A DNA stretch of 9,097 nt from an uncultured Corynebacterium sp. GTDB lineage: Bacteria > Actinomycetota > Actinomycetes > Mycobacteriales > Mycobacteriaceae. Below the pieces are notes generated by a model. The model did no database searches, was not told where the DNA came from, and worked only from the letters and a program-made list of their open reading frames with translations. A program made the translations under genes and the position numbers. Below are positions 1 to 6,193 of the stretch, one piece after another; position 1 is the first letter of the stretch; every line of letters starts with the position of its first letter. The stretch is from NCBI GenBank assembly GCA_945631445.1, contig CALZCR010000035.1:1-9097 (forward strand), given 5' to 3'.

Positions 1-945
1 AACGACACCTTCCCCACCGCGGTGCACGTGGCCGCCACCGAGGCCGCCGTCAACGACCTCATCCCGGGGCTGAAGGTGCTGCACGCCTCGTTGCAGAAGA
101 AGTCCGAGGAGTTCGCGGACGTCGTCAAGGCCGGTCGCACCCACCTCATGGACGCCGTGCCGGTCACCTTGGGCCAGGAGTTCGGCGGCTACGCCCGCCA
201 GATCGAGCTGGGCATCGAGCGCATCGAGGCCACCCTCCCGCGCCTGGCGGAACTGGCGATCGGCGGCACCGCCGCCGGCACCGGCCTGAACACCTCCGCG
301 GACTTCGGCGCGAAGGTCGTCGAAGAGCTCAAGCAGCTCACCGGCCTGGAGGTGCTCAAGGAGGCCGAGAACCACTTTGAGGCACAGGCCAACCGCGACG
401 CCCTCGTCGAGTTCTCCGGCGCCATGCGCGTCGTCGCCGGCTCGCTGTACAAGATCGCCAACGACATCCGCCTGATGGGCTCCGGCCCGCTGACCGGTCT
501 GGCCGAGATCCATCTGCCGGACCTGCAGCCGGGGTCGTCGATCATGCCGGGCAAGGTCAACCCGGTCCTGTGCGAGACCGCCACCCAGGTCTCCGCCCAG
601 GTCATCGGCAACGACGCCGCCGTCGCCTTCTCCGGCACCCAGGGCCAGTTCGAGCTCAACGTGTTCATCCCGGTGATGGCCCGCAACGTGCTCGAGTCCT
701 CCCGCCTGCTGGCCAACACCTCGCGGGTGTTCGCCGAGCGCTGCATCGACGGCATCGAGGCCAACGTGGAGCAGATGAAGAAGTACGCCGAGTCTTCGAC
801 CTCCATCGTCACTCCGCTGAACTCCGCCATCGGCTACGAAAACGCCGCCAAGGCCGCCAAGCACGCGCTGAACGAGAACATCACCGTCCGCGAAGCCGTC
901 ATCGACTTGGGCTTCGTCGACGGCGAGAAGCTCACCGCGGACTAG
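1..945 (+). CDS. fumC: Fumarate hydratase class II, 5'-partial, ending at an in-frame amber codon
   Basis: Class II (iron-independent) fumarase, the TCA-cycle enzyme that reversibly hydrates fumarate to L-malate in the cytosol as a homotetramer. The reading frame is open from base 1, and the first visible residues ([15 protein letters not shown]) belong to the N-terminal catalytic domain, so the start lies outside the window. Visible hallmarks are [15 protein letters not shown], with the conserved active-site His at window residue 48, and the superfamily signature [11 protein letters not shown] at residues 178-188, with the mobile-loop serines and the Lys/Asn of the active site. The C-terminal FumaraseC_C segment ([14 protein letters not shown], then [19 protein letters not shown]) is present but cut by TAG at 943-945. 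The frame continues after the TAG with family-like sequence for 16 codons. Other lyase-superfamily members (aspartase, argininosuccinate lyase) are less likely given the fumarase-type motifs. Identification is very secure; whether the stop is real is not. Confidence 0.95.
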   Translation, partial: NDTFPTAVHVAATEAAVNDLIPGLKVLHASLQKKSEEFADVVKAGRTHLMDAVPVTLGQEFGGYARQIELGIERIEATLPRLAELAIGGTAAGTGLNTSADFGAKVVEELKQLTGLEVLKEAENHFEAQANRDALVEFSGAMRVVAGSLYKIANDIRLMGSGPLTGLAEIHLPDLQPGSSIMPGKVNPVLCETATQVSAQVIGNDAAVAFSGTQGQFELNVFIPVMARNVLESSRLLANTSRVFAERCIDGIEANVEQMKKYAESSTSIVTPLNSAIGYENAAKAAKHALNENITVREAVIDLGFVDGEKLTAD

Positions 946-996
946 CTGGACACGCGTCTCGCCGTGTGGGCCATGGCCAACACCGACCGCAACTAA
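946..996 (+). other. In-frame continuation of fumC beyond the amber codon (probable original C-terminus)
   Basis: Immediately after TAG at 943-945 the same frame reads LDTRLAVWAMANTDRN and then TAA at 994-996. Actinobacterial class II fumarases usually end with a KLT-x-x-x-LD-x-RLDVLAMA-like segment, so this looks like the lost tail. The residue at the TAG would normally be Gln or Glu, one base change from CAG or GAG. UAG is not reassigned here: the lipoprotein gene at 4869-5444 ends with TAG at a sensible place. The options are a real nonsense mutation, a sequencing error, or readthrough. The codon is followed by C, a context often considered leaky. Confidence 0.75.
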
Positions 997-1022
997 TCTA
1001 GCCGGTCCCCTCTGATTGAGCC

Positions 1023-1063
1023 CGAAGGCCGCTGCTCCCCGCCCAGGGGGTCAGCGGCCTTCG
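1023..1063 (+). terminator. Stem-loop between fumC and the convergent hypothetical gene
   Basis: CGAAGGCCGCTG at 1023-1034 pairs perfectly with CAGCGGCCTTCG at 1052-1063 (12 bp stem, 17-base loop), 26 bases after the outer fumC stop. It is followed by the short T-rich stretch AGTCTTT on the plus strand, as for a rho-independent terminator of fumC. The right arm also encodes the last residues and the stop of the convergent minus-strand gene. On the minus strand no T-run follows, so termination in that direction is less certain. Confidence 0.75.
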
Positions 1064-2070
1064 AGTCTTTGCATCAGATAAGAAGTCGGCTGGATCAAAA
1101 ACCCGTCGCCGTCAGTGAGCTCGGAGATCGTCTCGACGTGGCCGTCGCGCCACAGATGCACCCGCGGGGAGACGGCCGCTTCCGCCCCGACGCCGGCCGC
1201 CAGGCTCACCGCCCCCGCCGCCATCATGTGCAGCCCGTGGGCGAGATCCTCCCCCTGCGTGACTTCGCGCACGAGCAGGAAATTGGGCAAGGGCACGGCA
1301 AACAGCAGCCCGGCCTCCGTGTCGACGTGGGGGACGTGCATGTCGACGAAATCCGCCAGCATCAGCGGCGCCGCCGACAAGTAAAAGCTGTTGCCCCGCG
1401 CCACCCACACACCTGTGCCCTCGACGTCGTCATCGATGTTTTGGTAGGCGACCTCGACCTCGAGGCCACGCAACTCCTCCCGCAGGTTACGGCGAGCGGC
1501 GCGCACCAGCGTGCCCATGTCATCGATCTCCGCCAGCTCCTGGGTCCGCGCGGGCGTGGCCGCCGCCCCCGTGTCCAGCACCAGACAAGTGAGCAGGTCT
1601 TTCGTGAAATGACCGACCGAGGCGTCCTCGATGACCCGGGTCTCCTCCGCCTGCTCCGGGTAGGCGGCGCCTTCATGGTCTCCGGGCCCGCCGGGCTGTG
1701 CGGGCATGAGCACCAGGCGCAGCGAGCGGTACACGCCAGGGGTGTCCAGATTCGCCGCGAGGTCGACGGCCACGGCCGCCTCGATGAAAGAATCCGCCCA
1801 CGCCGTCACGGCGTGCGGCGTTTCGTCGTCGGCGATACCGTGCACCAGATCATCCAGGGGCAGCACGATCTTGTCCTCGGGGGCCTCCCGGGACAGAACC
1901 AACGTCATGCCGGACAACCGCACGTCAAAACCGTGCCCGGCAAAGCCTTCTTGCAGCTCACGGCGCAGTTCATCGGCGCGTCGACGATCCAACGCCGGGA
2001 ATTGCCCGTCGGGTCGTCTACCGCCGATCCCGGGCCGGCGGGAACGGCGTCGGGAGAATGGGAACTTCAC
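1051..2070 (-). CDS. Conserved hypothetical protein, paralogue of its upstream neighbour (DUF1444/YtpQ-like?)
   Basis: A 339-residue protein of unknown function. The GTG start at 2070 is chosen because AGGAGG lies 7 bases upstream (2078-2083); a longer frame would overlap the preceding gene. It begins with a basic patch (KFPFSRRRSRR), and no signal peptide or membrane segment is visible, so it is probably cytoplasmic. It is a clear paralogue of the gene at 2133-3101. Shared blocks are DRRRADELRRELQEGF / NRRDAEQLRQAVRDAL near the N-terminus, GHFTKDLLTCLVLDT / GPFTHDTLATLVVDT in the middle, LLFAVPLPNFLLVREVT / LLVAVPTRHSLLVRPIT from about residue 255, and VSPRVHLWRDGHVETIS / VSPLLHVFHEGEIETIS. 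The overall plan (N-terminal helix, a TVSL-like strand, then an 'AVP...LLV' strand and 'VSP...' segment) faintly recalls DUF1444/YtpQ; this is recall from memory and uncertain. No catalytic motif was recognised. It is probably co-transcribed with the paralogue upstream. Confidence 0.8.
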   Translation of the reverse strand: MKFPFSRRRSRRPGIGGRRPDGQFPALDRRRADELRRELQEGFAGHGFDVRLSGMTLVLSREAPEDKIVLPLDDLVHGIADDETPHAVTAWADSFIEAAVAVDLAANLDTPGVYRSLRLVLMPAQPGGPGDHEGAAYPEQAEETRVIEDASVGHFTKDLLTCLVLDTGAAATPARTQELAEIDDMGTLVRAARRNLREELRGLEVEVAYQNIDDDVEGTGVWVARGNSFYLSAAPLMLADFVDMHVPHVDTEAGLLFAVPLPNFLLVREVTQGEDLAHGLHMMAAGAVSLAAGVGAEAAVSPRVHLWRDGHVETISELTDGDGFLIQPTSYLMQRLEGR

Positions 2071-2077
2071 GTCAGTG

Positions 2078-2083
2078 CCTCCT
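2078..2083 (-). promoter_or_regulatory. Strong Shine-Dalgarno site that fixes the downstream paralogue start
   Basis: On the minus strand AGGAGG stands 7 bases before GTG at 2070-2068. This full consensus is the reason to prefer the GTG start over start codons further upstream in the same frame. Confidence 0.8.
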
Positions 2084-2132
2084 AATTTCTCCCCCACACT
2101 AGTACCCGGGGCGCCCGCGTCCCACGCTGGCC

Positions 2133-3101
2133 TCAGGGGCTCTCCCGCATGAGCCGGATCAGGCGCTCGGTCGGGATGATCCGCAGGTGACGCTCCTGCT
2201 TCTCCCACGCGGAGATCGTCTCGATCTCGCCTTCGTGGAACACGTGCAGCAGCGGGGAGACCGGATGCCTGCTGCCCAGGGACTTCTCCAGGGCGGCGGC
2301 GGCGATGCTGGTCATCCCTTCGACGAGGTCTTCCCCGCTGGTGATGGGGCGCACCAGCAGGCTATGGCGGGTGGGGACGGCCACCAGCAACCCTTCCGAC
2401 ACGTCCAGCGCGGGCAGCCACCAGGCCAGGGCGTCCGCCAGGAGCAACGCGGCCGAAGACACCGGGACGTCGTCTGCCTCGACGGACCAGAAACGAGCTC
2501 CAGGGTGCTGCTCGGCCCCGGAGTTCAACCGCACGTCCACCGGCGCCCGGGAGAGTTCGTCGCGCGTGTTGGCCGTGGCCGCACGCTCCAGGGAGGCGAG
2601 GTCGTCGAGTTCACGCAACCGCTTAAGCGGGACGGTCTGGACGGCGTGCGGGGTATCGACGACCAGGGTGGCAAGCGTGTCGTGGGTGAACGGCCCCAGC
2701 GCGGCGGCGTCGGTGACCTGTTGCGCGGCGCCGCCGCCCGCCCCTTCCGCGGGGAGCAGACGCAGGCGCAGGCCGGCGTAGAGTTCGGCGTCGGTCAGCT
2801 CCGCGACGTCCGGATCAGCGAACACGTCGTTGACGTACGCGCTGCTCAGGTGCTGGGCGGCCTTGGGGTGCTGCGAGTATGCGACGTCGCGGGACAATCC
2901 CGCCAGACTGACGGTCATCATCCCCCGGCGCGGGTGTCGGATGACCGCCTGATCGCCGTCGAAGCGGACGGCGGCGCCGTGGTGCTGCAACGCGTCGCGC
3001 ACCGCTTGCCGTAGTTGCTCGGCGTCGCGGCGATTGAGGTGGGGAAAGCCCGGGTCAGGCTCGTTGCCGCGGGGCCCTCGTCGTCGCCGCCAGAATGTCA
3101 T
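2133..3101 (-). CDS. Conserved hypothetical protein, first of two tandem paralogues (DUF1444/YtpQ-like?)
   Basis: A 322-residue protein, function unknown. ATG at 3101 is preceded by GAGGG about 9 bases upstream. It starts with a short basic run (TFWRRRRGPRG), followed by an N-terminal helix (NRRDAEQLRQAVRDAL, from residue 23), a strand-like segment (GMMTVSLAGLSRDV), a central GPFTHDTLATLVVDT block, the strand LLVAVPTRHSLLVRPIT at about 238-254 and VSPLLHVFHEGEIETIS near the C-terminus. There is no signal peptide or transmembrane helix, so it is probably cytosolic. It is followed after 62 bases by its paralogue, suggesting a local duplication, and preceded by the PIN-PhoH gene on the same strand with a 114-base gap. 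The DUF1444 resemblance is weak and only pattern-level; a novel actinobacterial family is equally possible. No terminator was seen between this gene and the phoH-like gene, so some co-transcription is possible. Confidence 0.8.
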   Translation of the reverse strand: MTFWRRRRGPRGNEPDPGFPHLNRRDAEQLRQAVRDALQHHGAAVRFDGDQAVIRHPRRGMMTVSLAGLSRDVAYSQHPKAAQHLSSAYVNDVFADPDVAELTDAELYAGLRLRLLPAEGAGGGAAQQVTDAAALGPFTHDTLATLVVDTPHAVQTVPLKRLRELDDLASLERAATANTRDELSRAPVDVRLNSGAEQHPGARFWSVEADDVPVSSAALLLADALAWWLPALDVSEGLLVAVPTRHSLLVRPITSGEDLVEGMTSIAAAALEKSLGSRHPVSPLLHVFHEGEIETISAWEKQERHLRIIPTERLIRLMRESP

Positions 3102-3215
3102 GACCCGTCACCCTCTTCGTCGAACCCTTATGGGCGCCACCTTAGTGGTCGAGCCCTGGGATCCGACACCCTCCCCCACCCTGGGCTGGCCTTCGGCGCA
3201 GCGGCGGGGAGGTGC

Positions 3216-4601
3216 TCAGTGTTCGTCTTCGAGCAGGGTGGTCACCAACTCAGCGATCGCGGAGCGCTCGGAGCGCTGGAGGGTGACGTGGGCGAAGAGG
3301 TCGTGGTCTTTGAGTTTTTCAATCACGGCCTGGACTCCGTCGTGGCGGCCCACGCGCAGGTTGTCTCGCTGGGCGACGTCGTGGGTGAGCACGACGCGGG
3401 AGCCGCGCCCTAAGCGGGAGAGCACGGTGAGCAGGACGTTGCGCTCCAGTGACTGTGCTTCGTCGACGATGACGAAGGCGTCGTGCAGGCTGCGGCCGCG
3501 GATGTGCGTCAGCGGCAGCACTTCGAGCAGGCCGCGGTCTTCGACTTCGGCCATGACGTTCTCGGAGACCAGCCCTTCGAGGGTGTCGTAGACGGCCTGG
3601 CTCCACGGGTTCATCTTCTCGGTTTCGGAGCCGGGCAGGTAGCCGAGGTTTTGGCCGCCGACGGCGTAGAGGGGTCGAAAGACCACGATCCGGCGGTGGG
3701 CTTGGCGTTCGAGGACCGCCTCCAATCCCGCACACAGCGCGAGGGCGGATTTTCCGGTGCCGGCGCGCCCGCCGATGGAGACGATGCCCACGTCCCGGTC
3801 CATGAGCAGGTCGAGGGCGACGCGTTGTTCGGCGGAGCGGCCGGAGAGGCCGAAGGCCTGCTGGTTGCCGCGGATCAGGCGGATCGTGCCGTCGCGTCGG
3901 ACACGTCCCAGCGCAGACTGGCCGGCGGCGGTGACGGTGACTCCGCAGTGCACCGGGAGGTCGTCCACCCGCTCGCCGTCGACGGTGGTCGTGTCCCCGA
4001 GGTCGACCCAGCCGTCGCGGTAGAGGGCGTCGACGTCCGCGGGGCCGGCCTCGACGGCGGCCATGCCGGTGTATCCGCTGGAGACGACGTCTTGGGCGTG
4101 GTATTCGTCGGCGGCCAGTCCCACCGCCCCGGCTTTGACGCGTAGCGGGATGTCTTTGGTGACCAGGACGACGTCGCCTGCTTCGCGCTGCAGGTTCAGG
4201 GCGCAGGCGAGGATGCGGTGGTCGCCTTCGGTGCCGCGGAAGGCGGCGGGAAGCACGGACTGGTCCTGGTGGTTGAGTTCGACGCGGAGGGAGCCGCCGT
4301 CGGCGTTCGCGGGCACCTTGTCGTCGAGGCGCTCGTAGGTCTGCCGAAGTTCTTCCAGCATTCGCAGTGCTTGGCGGGCGAACCAGCCGAGTTCCGGATG
4401 GTGGCGCTTGTCTTCGAGTTCCGTGACGACGGCCAGGGGCAGCACCACGTCGTGCTCGGCGAATTTCCGCAGCGCCCACGGGTCGGACAGCAGCACGGAG
4501 GTGTCGAGGACGTAGGTGACGGTGTCGGTGGACAAGGATTCGTGGGGCCAGGCGCCGGCCGACGGGGCGACGTCGGCGAGATTGGTGGTGGAATCGAACA
4601 T
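3216..4601 (-). CDS. PIN domain-PhoH ATPase fusion protein (PhoH2 type)
   Basis: A 461-residue cytosolic protein joining an N-terminal PIN nuclease domain to a C-terminal PhoH-type P-loop ATPase. PhoH2 proteins of this architecture are known as RNA-unwinding and RNA-cleaving enzymes; the role here is by family. PIN features are [13 protein letters not shown] with acidic Asp33, VVTELEDKR with Glu61, [10 protein letters not shown] with Asp127, and [10 protein letters not shown] with Asp150, which together fit an intact four-acid metal site. PhoH features are [14 protein letters not shown] before the ATPase core, Walker [10 protein letters not shown] at 277-285 (Lys284), the family segment [15 protein letters not shown] around 319-333, Walker [11 protein letters not shown] at 375-384 (Asp380, Glu381), and the motif [14 protein letters not shown] further on. 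ATG at 4601 has GGGAG 6 bases upstream. The length is typical and nothing is missing. A long structured leader precedes it. Confidence 0.93.
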   Translation of the reverse strand: MFDSTTNLADVAPSAGAWPHESLSTDTVTYVLDTSVLLSDPWALRKFAEHDVVLPLAVVTELEDKRHHPELGWFARQALRMLEELRQTYERLDDKVPANADGGSLRVELNHQDQSVLPAAFRGTEGDHRILACALNLQREAGDVVLVTKDIPLRVKAGAVGLAADEYHAQDVVSSGYTGMAAVEAGPADVDALYRDGWVDLGDTTTVDGERVDDLPVHCGVTVTAAGQSALGRVRRDGTIRLIRGNQQAFGLSGRSAEQRVALDLLMDRDVGIVSIGGRAGTGKSALALCAGLEAVLERQAHRRIVVFRPLYAVGGQNLGYLPGSETEKMNPWSQAVYDTLEGLVSENVMAEVEDRGLLEVLPLTHIRGRSLHDAFVIVDEAQSLERNVLLTVLSRLGRGSRVVLTHDVAQRDNLRVGRHDGVQAVIEKLKDHDLFAHVTLQRSERSAIAELVTTLLEDEH

Positions 4602-4627
4602 CTGCTGCTCCCTCGTGCACGGCGGAG

Positions 4628-4637
4628 CGGGTACCCG
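4628..4637 (-). promoter_or_regulatory. GGTACC-centred palindrome near the phoH-like start
   Basis: CGGGTACCCG is a perfect 10-base palindrome, flanked by GGAG on the left and TCC on the right (pairing with one bulged base). It lies about 27 bases upstream of the phoH-like start codon. It could be an operator or a small leader hairpin close to the ribosome binding site. A second GGTACC-centred palindrome lies exactly 54 bases away (centre to centre). Function is unknown. Confidence 0.45.
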
Positions 4638-4668
4638 TCCTTGCCGCGCGGACGTGTCGGGTCGTTGT

Positions 4669-4706
4669 CACGCCTGCCGGGCCGGTACCGGCCTGTGCCA
4701 GGCGTG
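4669..4706 (-). promoter_or_regulatory. Large leader hairpin upstream of the phoH-like gene
   Basis: The outer arms CACGCCTG (4669-4676) and CAGGCGTG (4699-4706) are perfectly complementary and enclose the 14-base perfect palindrome GGCCGGTACCGGCC (4680-4693). If the phoH transcript starts further upstream, this forms a stable two-tier hairpin in the 5' leader. It could be a terminator/attenuator element, a protein-binding site or part of a structured RNA. No U-run follows on the minus strand, so a simple terminator is unlikely. Confidence 0.5.
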
Positions 4707-4718
4707 GAACCAGGAAAT

Positions 4719-4747
4719 GTGCCCGCAAACCAGGGGTTCCCGGGCAC
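4719..4747 (-). promoter_or_regulatory. Second leader hairpin upstream of the phoH-like gene
   Basis: GTGCCCG (4719-4725) and CGGGCAC (4741-4747) form a perfect 7 bp outer stem. Inside, AACC (4728-4731) pairs with GGTT (4735-4738) around a 3-base loop. It sits 12 bases from the large hairpin at 4669-4706, so the two form a stacked pair in the same leader. I compared the region from memory with the c-di-AMP (ydaO) and cobalamin riboswitches and could not find their conserved motifs. Confidence 0.5.
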
Positions 4748-4781
4748 TCGCCGACGGTAAGTGGGAGGGGTAACGCAGACG

Positions 4782-4795
4782 TCACCGATAGGTGA
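4782..4795. promoter_or_regulatory. Operator-like inverted repeat TCACC-GATA-GGTGA
   Basis: A 14-base site with perfect 5-base arms lies between the lipoprotein stop and the phoH leader hairpins, where a phoH promoter could be. The size and symmetry suit a dimeric regulator, but short arms like these also occur by chance in GC-rich DNA. Confidence 0.25.
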
Positions 4796-4831
4796 ACAGG
4801 GGGTGGCCGACGTCGTCCGCCCAGCTCACTG

Positions 4832-4855
4832 CCCTGCCGACCCCATCGGGCAGGG
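4832..4855 (-). terminator. Possible terminator hairpin after the lipoprotein gene
   Basis: CCCTGCC (4832-4838) pairs with GGCAGGG (4849-4855). The stem can be extended by two pairs with one bulged G, leaving a C-rich loop. It begins 13 bases downstream of the lipoprotein stop codon on the minus strand. No T-run follows, so it may be an intrinsic terminator of the GC-rich, tail-less kind or an RNA 3'-end stabiliser. Confidence 0.45.
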
Positions 4856-4868
4856 GTAGCGGGAGGGG

Positions 4869-5444
4869 CTAGGAAACGGTGGCGGTGAACTCGCCGGAAT
4901 CATCGCGAGCCCAGGTGATCGTGCCGTTGGTGAACTCCTGCCCCCAGCCAGAGGCGCCGTCGTTTTCCCGCTCCGGGGCGACTGGCATGCCGAGGGGGTT
5001 GGTCAGCGCGCCGTCCTCGACCCAGGTTTGGGCGATCATGCCGACCATGGGTTGGACGCCGCCTTCTTCGGACTGGGCCAATAAGTTGCCGTCGGGGAAG
5101 GTGGCCACGGCCCCGACGTCGCTTTCCTGTACCTGCTCCGGTACGCCCCAGTCTTCGGCGTAACGGTTGATCTGCTCACCGAACGCGGGGTCGACCAGGA
5201 CCGTGTTGCCGTCTGCGGTCTGGATCTGGGAGCTCTGCGCTTCCCCGGGGACCGTGTCTTCTTCCGCCGCGTTGTCTTCGGCGGCGGTTGTGCCCGTGCC
5301 CGTGTCCGTGGTCGTGGCCGTCTGCGTGCCGGCGGCGTCGTCACCGTCGTCGGCGCAGGCGACCAAGGTCAAGGCCAGGGCGACGGCGGCCGTGCCGGCG
5401 GCGGCTCGGCGGGCGCTGGAGCGGTGGAAGAGGGGGCGGGTCAT
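4869..5444 (-). CDS. Secreted lipoprotein with a C-terminal LGFP-type repeat
   Basis: A 191-residue predicted cell-surface lipoprotein. The N-terminus is basic (MTRPLFHRSSARR), followed by a hydrophobic stretch and the lipobox LVAC with lipidated Cys30, so it should be exported and anchored to the outer face of the membrane. Residues 32-71 are a low-complexity Asp/Thr/Glu/Ala linker. The C-terminal part (about 134-191) has the LGFP pattern: VGMIAQTWVEDGAL, NPLGMPV, GWGQEFTNGTITW and the ending GEFTATVS. LGFP repeats occur in mycolic-acid actinobacteria and are thought to help attach proteins to the cell wall; this copy has one clear repeat. ATG at 5444 is preferred to an ATG ten codons upstream because GAAAGGA (5454-5460) lies 9 bases before it and the signal peptide starts properly there. 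It follows the LysR-domain gene by 60 bases on the same strand, so co-transcription is possible. The stop is TAG. Confidence 0.88.
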   Translation of the reverse strand: MTRPLFHRSSARRAAAGTAAVALALTLVACADDGDDAAGTQTATTTDTGTGTTAAEDNAAEEDTVPGEAQSSQIQTADGNTVLVDPAFGEQINRYAEDWGVPEQVQESDVGAVATFPDGNLLAQSEEGGVQPMVGMIAQTWVEDGALTNPLGMPVAPERENDGASGWGQEFTNGTITWARDDSGEFTATVS

Positions 5445-5453
5445 GTTCTCGTG

Positions 5454-5460
5454 TCCTTTC
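5454..5460 (-). promoter_or_regulatory. Shine-Dalgarno site of the lipoprotein gene
   Basis: GAAAGGA on the minus strand ends 9 bases before ATG at 5444-5442. It argues for this start over the upstream ATG at 5474, which would add ten residues in front of the signal peptide. Confidence 0.6.
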
Positions 5461-5504
5461 TTAAGGCGCTGCATGTGGCACCAGAGTACAAAGCCCTCGT
5501 TCGC

Positions 5505-6170
5505 TCAGCGGCGTTTCCGTCCCTGCCGGGAGGGGCCGCCGTCGCGACGCTGACCGCGGCGGGCTTGTTTGGCCAGGGCTTTCTCGCGGGCGGTGCGTTT
5601 GGGCGCGGCCTGCCGAGAGGAGTTCGCGGTGCGGCCTTTCGCCACCCCCACGAAGTCCTGGATCGCGTCGCTGTCCTTGTGCTTGGGCCACACCAACGCA
5701 ATCGACGTCTCCGGCGCCGTGGGGTCTACGAGCTCTAAGGGGACGACCTGCTTGCGGGACATCACTTTGAGCACGGGGCGGGGTGCGACGGCCACGCCGA
5801 CGCCGGCGGCCACGACCTGCAGCGCCTCGGCCAGGGCCTCGTAGTCGATGCCCGCGTCGTCGGCGATGCGGTAGTTCAGGTGCTCGTCGGCGACATCCGC
5901 CGCGGCGACCTTTTCCCCGACCTCGGCGAAGATGGAGTCCTTCGGCACGGCGACGCCCTTGGCCTCGCGGTAGAGGGAGACCTGGTGGAAGCGGGCGTCG
6001 ATGCGCTCGTCGGGAAGGCGCAGGAGGGCGAGGTCGGCGGAGCCGTCCTCGAGCAGGGCCAGCGGGTCGTGGCTGTCGAGGGTCGTGAGCGGGCCGTGCT
6101 CCGTGCGTCGCCGGAAACGGGCGAACCACTTTCCCGGCTCGGTTCCGGTGACGAACGCAATGGTGAGCAT
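5505..6170 (-). CDS. Stand-alone LysR-type substrate-binding domain protein with basic C-terminal tail
   Basis: A 221-residue protein that begins directly at the effector-binding (periplasmic-binding-protein-like) domain of LysR regulators: LTIAFVTGTEPGKWFARF, then the LEDGSADLALLRLP block, the second-lobe segment ALQVVAAGVGVAVAPRPVL, and the ETSIALVWPK strand. The usual 60-residue N-terminal winged helix-turn-helix is absent. It cannot be missing by mis-annotation, because the divergent DUF5997 gene starts 24 bases upstream and no usual start codon lies nearby in frame. The last 41 residues (181-221) are very rich in Arg, Lys, Gln and Gly (KRTAREKALAKQARRGQRR...) and resemble a nucleic-acid-binding tail. 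It probably senses a small molecule and acts through another protein or through its tail. The ATG at 6170 has no convincing Shine-Dalgarno site and sits 7 bases from a -10-like TATCAT, so translation is probably leaderless. Confidence 0.85.
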   Translation of the reverse strand: MLTIAFVTGTEPGKWFARFRRRTEHGPLTTLDSHDPLALLEDGSADLALLRLPDERIDARFHQVSLYREAKGVAVPKDSIFAEVGEKVAAADVADEHLNYRIADDAGIDYEALAEALQVVAAGVGVAVAPRPVLKVMSRKQVVPLELVDPTAPETSIALVWPKHKDSDAIQDFVGVAKGRTANSSRQAAPKRTAREKALAKQARRGQRRDGGPSRQGRKRR

Positions 6171-6177
6171 GGCCTCG

Positions 6178-6187
6178 ATGATACCTT
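6178..6187. promoter_or_regulatory. Overlapping divergent -10 elements for two leaderless genes
   Basis: On the minus strand TATCAT (6183-6178) lies 7 bases before ATG at 6170. On the plus strand TACCTT (6182-6187) lies 6 bases before GTG at 6194. Both fit the TAnnnT core and place +1 at or next to the start codon. The two hexamers share bases 6182-6183, so RNA polymerase could not form both open complexes at once. No good -35 is seen for either, as is common in corynebacteria. Confidence 0.45.
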
Positions 6188-6193
6188 TGTGGT

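Noticed and set aside
189..830. Open frame antisense to fumC
   Set aside because: No homology or motif, and it lies wholly within a confidently identified gene; it is a shadow of codon bias.
2071..2208. An upstream extension of the second paralogue, adding 46 residues
   Set aside because: It would overlap the preceding gene, has no similarity to the paralogue, and the AGGAGG site clearly points to GTG at 2070.
3102..3215. Terminator or promoter between phoH and the first paralogue
   Set aside because: There is a direct repeat of CCCTGGG and weak TAAGGT/CATAAG -10-like strings, but no good hairpin and no paired -35, so I make no call.
3319..4785. Long Arg/Pro-rich frame on the same strand as the PIN-PhoH gene
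   Set aside because: It is an out-of-frame reading of phoH extended through the leader; composition is typical of shifted GC-rich codons and no domain is visible.
4619..4800. c-di-AMP (ydaO) or cobalamin riboswitch upstream of phoH
   Set aside because: The conserved sequence motifs I remember for these classes are not found; only generic hairpins are visible. A covariance-model search would settle it.
5445..5504. Promoter for the lipoprotein gene (TACTCT-like -10)
   Set aside because: The match is poor and lacks a -35; co-transcription with the LysR-domain gene is equally likely.
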